This document shows positions 58,661 to 64,000 of a DNA stretch of 64,000 nt, in pieces (positions within the stretch are counted from its first letter, which is position 1; every line of letters starts with the position of its first letter). Both the position numbers and the translations under genes were made by a program. Source of the DNA: Burkholderia sp. GAS332 (GTDB taxonomy: Bacteria > Pseudomonadota > Gammaproteobacteria > Burkholderiales > Burkholderiaceae); the NCBI GenBank assembly GCA_900142905.1, contig FSRV01000003.1, positions 558,001-622,000 of the forward strand, read 5' to 3'. The notes below the pieces were generated by a model. That model was not told the DNA's origin, ran no database searches, and saw only the letters and a program-made list of their open reading frames with translations.

Positions 58661-58768
58661 TGTGCTCCCGTAGCTGTAAGACGGAACCACAGCCGCAACG
58701 GGTGTGAGTCCCGTCAGGGTTAAGAATAGGCTCCCGCTGCGCGGGCCAGGTCGATGCGTCGGCGACGC
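58661..58768 (-). promoter_or_regulatory. Complete three-part leader before the 73-aa gene
   Basis: GCGTC-gcc-GACGC-ATCGA (58751-58768) with TACGAT (58782-58787) exactly 13 bases upstream. Hairpin ACGGG / CCCGT (58698-58714). Then GTGGTTCCG can pair with CGGGAGCAC, which holds the ribosome site (58661-58690). Confidence 0.7.
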
Positions 58769-58853
58769 TGTGGATCGACCCATCGTAGCCGCTTGCTTGC
58801 TGCAGGGAGGTCCGAATGCGCTGACAAACCGCCCAGCTTTCGCCACGCCCTGG

Positions 58854-58862
58854 TTATCCACA
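58854..58862 (+). promoter_or_regulatory. Perfect DnaA box TTATCCACA
   Basis: In the divergent intergenic region 58660-58942. A single box is not an origin; a second copy in the opposite orientation lies at 62961-62969 inside tnpC. No iterons or AT-rich unwinding region were seen between them. Confidence 0.5.
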
Positions 58863-58882
58863 GAGTAGTTAGCGCGAGTTGC

Positions 58883-58910
58883 TTGATCTGGCCGTGTGAC
58901 CTTCTATATT
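58883..58910 (+). promoter_or_regulatory. Promoter of the Tn554-like trio
   Basis: TTGATC (58883-58888), 16 bases, TATATT (58905-58910), 32 bases before the ATG of tnpA. Close to a sigma-70 promoter. Confidence 0.6.
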
Positions 58911-58942
58911 TCAGGGTTTATAGGAACCAGTAGTGTTGAAGG

Positions 58943-60334
58943 ATGGACTCCGATCCCCGACACCGTCTACGCCTGTTCCTCAGGCGTTCGACAACCGCGG
59001 ACGGCACGGCCTGCATGCTCGTGACGGATGCGGACGGCTGTGCGCACCGGCCACTTAGCCACTTCATCCGGTTTGCCGGAACACGCTATGCGCCGACGAC
59101 GGTCAGCGTCTACGCGCACGCACTGATCCGCTATTTTTCCTGGTTGATTGCAGGACAACGTAAGTGGGACATCGCTTCCGAGCGCGTGCGTGCGCACTGC
59201 ATGCTTTTTCTCGGCGAGATCATGCGTTGCCATGCACGCGAACATCGTGGCGGATTTGTCGCTGTGAATACGACGGTCGCCAATTCTGCGCAGGTCCGTG
59301 CGTTTCTCGCGGCAGCCCGAGCGTTCTATCAGTTTGCCATCGACGCCGGCTTGTACGACGGACCAGATCCACTTAGCCGCATCCACGAAACTGTAGACGG
59401 GGCGACACGTCGGGACAGCCGAGAGTCGTATCCGTCAATGCCGCTCGCAAGTGGCGTTCAGTCGCCAGCACGCGCGCCGGGTGGGCGCCATACCTCGGCG
59501 TACTTCGTTCTCGTTAACGAGCGGTGGGTGCCGCAGATTATTGACGATCCGCTATTTGCGCGCCGGGTGCTCGACGCTGGACGACAGGTCGGATGGTGTC
59601 TGCGCGACCAACTGATCACTCGTTTGCTCTTCGAGACCGGTGCCAGAATCAGCGAGGTCTGCGGACTAACCTTGGGCGACTGGCACAGCCGCGGACTGCG
59701 TTGTGAGGTGAGTGCCTTTAGCAAAGGGAGCGGCCAGCGGCGGGTTAAAACGCTGCGCTTTAGCGAAACCTCGGCCAAACTGTTGCGTCGTTATGTTGAC
59801 CACGACCGGCGCGCTTCCGACGACTATGGATGGCGTCTGGCTGACTACCTGCTTTGCGCAGAGTCCGCCCCGTGGTACACGAGACCGCTATTTCTGACTG
59901 CGCATCACACGCCCCTGACAGCAGGGACATTCCGCGACCTCGCGTGGCGCCCGGCGTGTCGTCAGGCCGGCATCAGCGCAAATATCCATCAGGCGCGCCA
60001 CTGGTACGTGACGCAGGCGATGCGTGCAATCTACAGCACGATTCCCGATGGCACCGCTCGCGAGCGCGCTATCGACGCGCTCATCGTGTACATGAACTGG
60101 CGCAGCGGACGAGCGACCCTTGAGCGCTACGATCATTACTTCTGTGGCCTCAAACATGCAGACGTGCAGGCCACGCTGCACGCGCAGATCGATCGCACGT
60201 TACGTTCTCGCCGCGCGGGTTCGGACCGCCCGTCTACTTCTGTAGCGCCGCACACCGTCCCGGATATCCCGGCAGGTCCCGACTGGCAGCTGCTGCAGCG
60301 TCTGGGAGGAGGGACCGATGAAACAGAGCCGTGA
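58943..60334 (+). CDS. tnpA: Tn554-like tyrosine recombinase TnpA
   Basis: 463 residues. N-terminal SAM-like core-binding region (TTVSVYAHALIRYFSWLIAG), then the catalytic domain with FETGARISEVCGL (first Arg), HQARHWYVTQAM (His-x-x-Arg box) and WRSGRATLERYDHYF (Tyr). All catalytic residues appear present. Overlaps tnpB by 17 bases. In Tn554 TnpA and TnpB act together in site-specific transposition. Confidence 0.82.
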   Translation: MDSDPRHRLRLFLRRSTTADGTACMLVTDADGCAHRPLSHFIRFAGTRYAPTTVSVYAHALIRYFSWLIAGQRKWDIASERVRAHCMLFLGEIMRCHAREHRGGFVAVNTTVANSAQVRAFLAAARAFYQFAIDAGLYDGPDPLSRIHETVDGATRRDSRESYPSMPLASGVQSPARAPGGRHTSAYFVLVNERWVPQIIDDPLFARRVLDAGRQVGWCLRDQLITRLLFETGARISEVCGLTLGDWHSRGLRCEVSAFSKGSGQRRVKTLRFSETSAKLLRRYVDHDRRASDDYGWRLADYLLCAESAPWYTRPLFLTAHHTPLTAGTFRDLAWRPACRQAGISANIHQARHWYVTQAMRAIYSTIPDGTARERAIDALIVYMNWRSGRATLERYDHYFCGLKHADVQATLHAQIDRTLRSRRAGSDRPSTSVAPHTVPDIPAGPDWQLLQRLGGGTDETEP

Positions 60335-62528
60335 GCCACGCCCCTACGCAGACATCGACCAGATTCAGGCATTGCCGGATCTTCCGCACCCGATCAGGCA
60401 CGCGCCAGACACCGAATGTGATGGCCAGACAACGGCTGAATCACGGCGTGTGCCGAGCCGCGTGGTCCACTACCTCCTGCGTAATGCCCGTGGCAAGCCC
60501 TGGTATGGCCACCTAGTTCTTGTCGCGCTGGTGATGGCCGCACAGCACTATGAACACAGCTCAATCTATAGCGCCGTGACGGAGTTGCACAGTAAATTTC
60601 AACTGATTTTCAGTTATCGATATCAGGGAAGACAGATCAACGACATGACAACCTTCTTTTCCAATCTTGACGGCTACATGAGGCTGTATCTCGATGGCAC
60701 CGTCGGACGGAATTCGCAGGAGGTCCGTATCAAGTTCTTCCACCATTATCAGGCGGTAGCCAGTGCCGAACTGCTCTGGCTGCGGGGGTTGCCGGTCATT
60801 CAACATAAGCGCTACCAGCCGTGGCTGCTTCCGCCTGCGAACCGTTCCCTTCATGATCAGTGGCTCGACATGGAACCCATCGTGCAGGCCCGTCAGCAGC
60901 GGCGCAAGGAAGACACCGACGTGCTGATGCAGGTGTATCCCGACATCCGCAGCGAAGCGCATCTACGATGGAACTGGTTCACCCGGTTCCGCAACGCCTA
61001 TCGTAATGCGCTGGCACAGATTGATTCGTCGAATGCTCCAGCGTGGCCGGTCGAATACTCCTATGTAGATGGGAACTGGCGCCTACGCATGCGGATATGG
61101 AGAGTCAAGGACTTGCTCGCGACCTACTCGGGGCTTGAGCTTCCCATCAATGCCGCTGTGCCGCCTGCCGATACGGAGCTGCTTGAACTGGTTTCGATCC
61201 AGGAGGTTGAAACTGACCGCGATCTCGACGTCAGCACATCGTTGTGGTTCGCCGATCTGCTACGTTATGCGCCCGAACGGGTCCGCAATGCCGAAGCCAC
61301 CGCATGGCGCAAATCGTGGGGCTATGCCGCTACGTCGTTCAACTGCCTCAACCCAGGCATTCTGTTCCCGCCTTGGCAGGTATTCTTCAACCGTGCGCAG
61401 GCGTGCCTGGGACACGTGCTGGTACCTGTTGAGCAGATTTTTCACGCCTTGACGTTCGGTGTGATGGCTGTCGATGTGTTCACGACCACGGGAGCCCGGC
61501 TGAACGAGCTCATGCAGATCAGCCTTGGCCCGAACTGTCTTGTGCGACTGGTACAGCCTGCACCGTTGGGCGCTGCGGATCCCTCACCACGGATCAGGTA
61601 TCTGTTCCGTCTGATCCCGAAGGGCGAGCGCCGCAATGTTCGTCACGACTTTTTTGTTGGAACGGAAACCATCAGGCTGCTAGCCCAGGTGGGGCAGATT
61701 CTGGCTGAACATTACCGTCTTGCCGAGAAAGAGCCACTCCCCTCGGTTCCCTTCGATCCTTTACACCGGCGTGCCCATCGCTTCGGCGTAGAACCTTATC
61801 TGTTCCAGTTTGGACATCGACATCTTTCTGCGGTATCGATAAGCGCTTGCCTGCGATTTATCCTGCACGGCATGGTGCTGCGTACAGCCTCGGGCAGAAC
61901 GGTCTCCCTTCGCCCCCATCTGTTGCGTCACGGGTTTGCCACGCATGCTGTCCAGATTCAGAAGATCCCGGTCGACATCGTGGGTGCCTGGCTTCACCAG
62001 AAGAGTGTCCCGGTCACGAAGTACTATTCGCAACCTACCGCAACAATGATCGCCGACGCTGCGGACCGATATCTGGTTTCCATTGCCCGCACGATTGACG
62101 TCGAACAGGCCGTCCTGCGCTCTCCAGCCGAACTGCAGGAGCAGTATCGTGATGCAGCGGCCCGGACCGGGACACTCGCCGAGGTTGTCGGTGGTCATTG
62201 CGGTGCTCACGGCCTGTGCCAGGTGCAATTTGCGTGCGTCGGGTGCGCGGCCAAGGTGCCGGATCCCACCAAACGGGCGCAGGTTCTACAGCGTCGGGCG
62301 TGGGCGGGAAACGAGATCGATTATTACCGGCGCGAAGGTCTGCTTCCTGAGGTGCGCCGTCTTGAGCAACTTGTCGTCGCAGCGGACATCGAACTGAGGG
62401 AGATGGATCTCATCGAGCAGTATCGCGCCGACGAGACCCGACACCCCGAGAAGGAGAAATCTGATGTCAACATACCCGCGTCCGTGGCTAGCGCGCATCC
62501 ACCAGCAGCGCCGCGCACGCACACTTGA
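60318..62528 (+). CDS. tnpB: Tn554-like tyrosine recombinase TnpB
   Basis: 736 residues; ATG behind GGGAGGAGGGACCG. Large N-terminal region, catalytic boxes TTTGARLNELMQI, RPHLLRHGFATHAVQ and AWLHQKSVPVTKYYS, then a cysteine-bearing C-terminal part (GGHCGAHGLCQVQFACVGC) that may hold zinc. Longer than typical integrases, as is TnpB of Tn554. Overlaps tnpC by 65 bases. Confidence 0.82.
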   Translation: MKQSREPRPYADIDQIQALPDLPHPIRHAPDTECDGQTTAESRRVPSRVVHYLLRNARGKPWYGHLVLVALVMAAQHYEHSSIYSAVTELHSKFQLIFSYRYQGRQINDMTTFFSNLDGYMRLYLDGTVGRNSQEVRIKFFHHYQAVASAELLWLRGLPVIQHKRYQPWLLPPANRSLHDQWLDMEPIVQARQQRRKEDTDVLMQVYPDIRSEAHLRWNWFTRFRNAYRNALAQIDSSNAPAWPVEYSYVDGNWRLRMRIWRVKDLLATYSGLELPINAAVPPADTELLELVSIQEVETDRDLDVSTSLWFADLLRYAPERVRNAEATAWRKSWGYAATSFNCLNPGILFPPWQVFFNRAQACLGHVLVPVEQIFHALTFGVMAVDVFTTTGARLNELMQISLGPNCLVRLVQPAPLGAADPSPRIRYLFRLIPKGERRNVRHDFFVGTETIRLLAQVGQILAEHYRLAEKEPLPSVPFDPLHRRAHRFGVEPYLFQFGHRHLSAVSISACLRFILHGMVLRTASGRTVSLRPHLLRHGFATHAVQIQKIPVDIVGAWLHQKSVPVTKYYSQPTATMIADAADRYLVSIARTIDVEQAVLRSPAELQEQYRDAAARTGTLAEVVGGHCGAHGLCQVQFACVGCAAKVPDPTKRAQVLQRRAWAGNEIDYYRREGLLPEVRRLEQLVVAADIELREMDLIEQYRADETRHPEKEKSDVNIPASVASAHPPAAPRTHT

Positions 62529-63021
62529 TCTGGCGCAGCGCACCATCACCATGCTGGAACGTAAGCATCGTCCGGTCACCATCACCACGATCGTGACCGA
62601 ATCCCGCGAGCTCGACCCGGAAGGACACGGCATCAGTCACAGTGCGCTGCTCAACAATGCAGATGCGCGTCAGCTGTATGAGCAGCACCGCGACTGGCGG
62701 CCGCGCCGGCCAGCTCGACACCCGCCTGCATCTTCCTGCACGGAGATGCCACCGCCATCGAAACTCGACCGGGATTTACGTACGACGCGCCAACGTCTTG
62801 GCAGGCTGACCAAGGCCGAACTGATCACTCGTCTGCTAGTCTCCGAACGGGCCTATGCAGCCTTGTATAACTGTTCGATGAAGCTGCAGATGCGCTCCCT
62901 TGAGGAAGAATGGGAAGCGCTGCAGGCGCAGAAGTTATTCACAGTTTCGCGGGATAAAGTTGTGGATAAAGTTGAGAGAACCGTTGCCAGGCAACGTACT
63001 CGTCGGGTAACCCGTATCTGA
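62464..63021 (+). CDS. tnpC: Tn554-like accessory protein TnpC (DUF6262 type)
   Basis: 185 residues; ATG behind GAAGGAGAAATCTG. Helical start (LDLAQRTITMLERKHRPVTI), a winged-helix-like TIVTESRELDPEGHGIS, and a C-terminal coiled coil. TnpC of Tn554 controls orientation and rate of transposition. Confidence 0.72.
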   Translation: MSTYPRPWLARIHQQRRARTLDLAQRTITMLERKHRPVTITTIVTESRELDPEGHGISHSALLNNADARQLYEQHRDWRPRRPARHPPASSCTEMPPPSKLDRDLRTTRQRLGRLTKAELITRLLVSERAYAALYNCSMKLQMRSLEEEWEALQAQKLFTVSRDKVVDKVERTVARQRTRRVTRI

Positions 63022-63480
63022 CCCACCTTCCACTTTCCTGCGTGCACCGAATTTGCAGACGCCGACAACCTCTACGGTTCACTGCGGATAGCCGGTATTG
63101 TCAGGATCGATAGGGCACGGCGGGATTGTCTGTCATCGACCCGTTGCTGCCCTTCAGTGAGCTTCTCCGAATGTCCCAACCGAGCCGAAAAAGCGGCCGC
63201 CCAACCTCCCGACTACGAACTCCCGCCGGAGCCTGAGCGACCAATCGTCTAACGTTTCGCTCTATCCCGACGAACAGGCAACAAGCTTTGCCTGCGGGCA
63301 ACCTATACTTGTTGTGGCCGCGATCCCCGGCGGCCGTGTTCGCAATCTACGAATTTTCCAGCCCGAATTAGTTGCGATTGAGCTTGCGATGAGCGGGATC
63401 CACGACCGTGAGCACACGTTATCTGCGAGTAAGCCGAAGCGTTTTCGATTGCAAGCCCCTATATCTAGTGGAGAATTCTG
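63022..63480. other. Intergenic region without a recognisable gene
   Basis: No supported gene. It may contain the right end of the Tn554-like element and the promoter of the nitrilase gene; GGAG at 63470-63473 is the nitrilase ribosome site. No cargo gene and no clear terminal repeat were found. Confidence 0.5.
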
Positions 63481-64000
63481 ATGCAACAGAAATTACGTGC
63501 TGCGGTTGTGCAATCGGGATCCGTCGTCTTCGATGCGGACAGAACCATCGATAAAGTCGCGACGTTCTCCGCAGACGCCGCGCGACAAGGCACCCAACTT
63601 ATCGTATTTCCTGAAGCATTCGTCTCGGCCTATCCAAAGGGGCTCGATTTCGGCTCGACAATTGGTGGAAGAACCGCGGCCGGACGCGACGACTATCGTC
63701 GTTACTACGACAGCGCGGTCGAGGTGCCAAGTTCCGGCACTCGCCGGTTGGGCGACGTTGCCGCCGAGTACAAACAATACATCGTGATCGGTGTAATCGA
63801 GCGGGACCGCGGCACGCTGTATTGCACTGCGCTGTTTTACAGTCCAGACGGTACGATGCTCGGCAAGCATCGCAAGCTGATGCCAACCGCCGGCGAGAGG
63901 CTGATCTGGGGCTATGGCGATGGGTCGACGCTCCCAGTTTTCGACACGCCGTTCGGCAGACTCGGCGCGGTCATTTGCTGGGAAAACTACATGCCATTGA
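63481..64000 (+). CDS. Nitrilase/carbon-nitrogen hydrolase, 3' end outside window
   Basis: First 173 residues of a nitrilase-superfamily enzyme. The catalytic triad is visible: E45 in FPEAFVSAYPKG, K132 in GKHRKLMPTAGER and C166 in AVICWENYMPL. The WENYMPL context is that of true nitrilases, which hydrolyse organic nitriles to carboxylic acids and ammonia in the cytoplasm. GGAG precedes the ATG. It probably belongs to the flanking replicon rather than to the conjugation functions. Confidence 0.88.
   Translation, partial: MQQKLRAAVVQSGSVVFDADRTIDKVATFSADAARQGTQLIVFPEAFVSAYPKGLDFGSTIGGRTAAGRDDYRRYYDSAVEVPSSGTRRLGDVAAEYKQYIVIGVIERDRGTLYCTALFYSPDGTMLGKHRKLMPTAGERLIWGYGDGSTLPVFDTPFGRLGAVICWENYMPL

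Noticed and set aside
8615..58768. Reading all leader hairpins as simple intrinsic terminators
   Set aside because: Most lack a T-run directly after the stem, and several lie inside coupled units; the pairing with the ribosome site is a better explanation. The T-tailed ones at 48445, 49531, 50642 and 56820 are kept as terminators.
15188..58768. CRISPR array from the repeated GATGCGTC words
   Set aside because: The copies are kilobases apart, each precedes a gene, and no regular spacers or cas genes exist.
58854..62969. Replication origin from two DnaA boxes
   Set aside because: Only two isolated boxes 4 kb apart, without iterons, AT-rich region or initiator gene.

Overview
The window looks like an accessory replicon or large integrated element of a Burkholderiales bacterium (Burkholderia/Paraburkholderia type). 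The basis is high GC, burkholderial families such as a DUF3717-like protein, a complete-looking PRTRC cassette minus protein D, a VirB/Trb-type conjugation cluster and several mobile elements. No replication initiator or ParA is visible, so plasmid versus integrative element cannot be settled from this window.

Layout. 1-3450: a damaged edge, with the 3' part of a CPA1 Na+/H+ antiporter carrying an in-frame amber codon, an IS3-family relic, a small stress-type protein and an IS6-family element with recognisable terminal repeats. 3520-7443 (minus): a block of small orphan genes led by a degenerate tyrosine-recombinase-like protein, a small HTH-like protein and a Fic protein. 7581-20036 (minus): one long unit ending at a clear intrinsic terminator. 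It encodes, in transcription order, two small or phage-like proteins, a small protein, a NADAR-domain protein, SbcD/Mre11-like and SbcC/Rad50-like proteins, several small proteins, an exported PLD-type nuclease, a DndC-like PP-loop enzyme and a TGT-like DpdA-family protein. I read this as a candidate DNA base-modification and DNA-processing operon. 20062-23160 (plus): envelope-type proteins including a bactofilin. 23181-37843 (minus): a UvrD-type helicase, conjugation accessory membrane proteins, a TraD/TraG coupling ATPase, a MobH/TraI-like protein that has lost its histidine/HD residues, and VirB6, VirB5, VirB4, VirB3, VirB2 and VirB11 homologues. VirB7-10 are not in the window. 38142-39559 (plus): three small cytoplasmic proteins. 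39568-41464: a group IIC-like intron sitting just behind an intrinsic terminator. 41532-58659 (minus): a MoxR ATPase/VWA module, a run of small proteins, the PRTRC cassette (ThiF E1-like, A JAMM-like, B E2-like, F, C ubiquitin-like, E, ParB), and a methylase-like gene with two small partners. 58943-63021 (plus): a Tn554-like trio tnpA-tnpB-tnpC. 63481 to the end: a nitrilase continuing out of the window.

The most striking feature not tied to a protein is a repeated untranslated leader on the minus strand. Seven copies start with a small stem of the form GCGTC-loop-GACGC followed by ATCGA; in each a TA-rich hexamer lies 11-15 bases upstream, exactly 13 in four of them. Downstream there is usually a strong C/G hairpin, then a third helix that buries the Shine-Dalgarno sequence of the next gene. 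The hairpin plus SD-burying helix occurs before at least twelve genes, spanning the DNA-modification operon, the MoxR module, ParB and the methylase operon. This suggests a common post-transcriptional control of the element's maintenance and DNA-modification functions. A separate two-part repeat (26799-26851 and 38030-38082) lies upstream of two transfer-gene units and may be an operator for conjugation.
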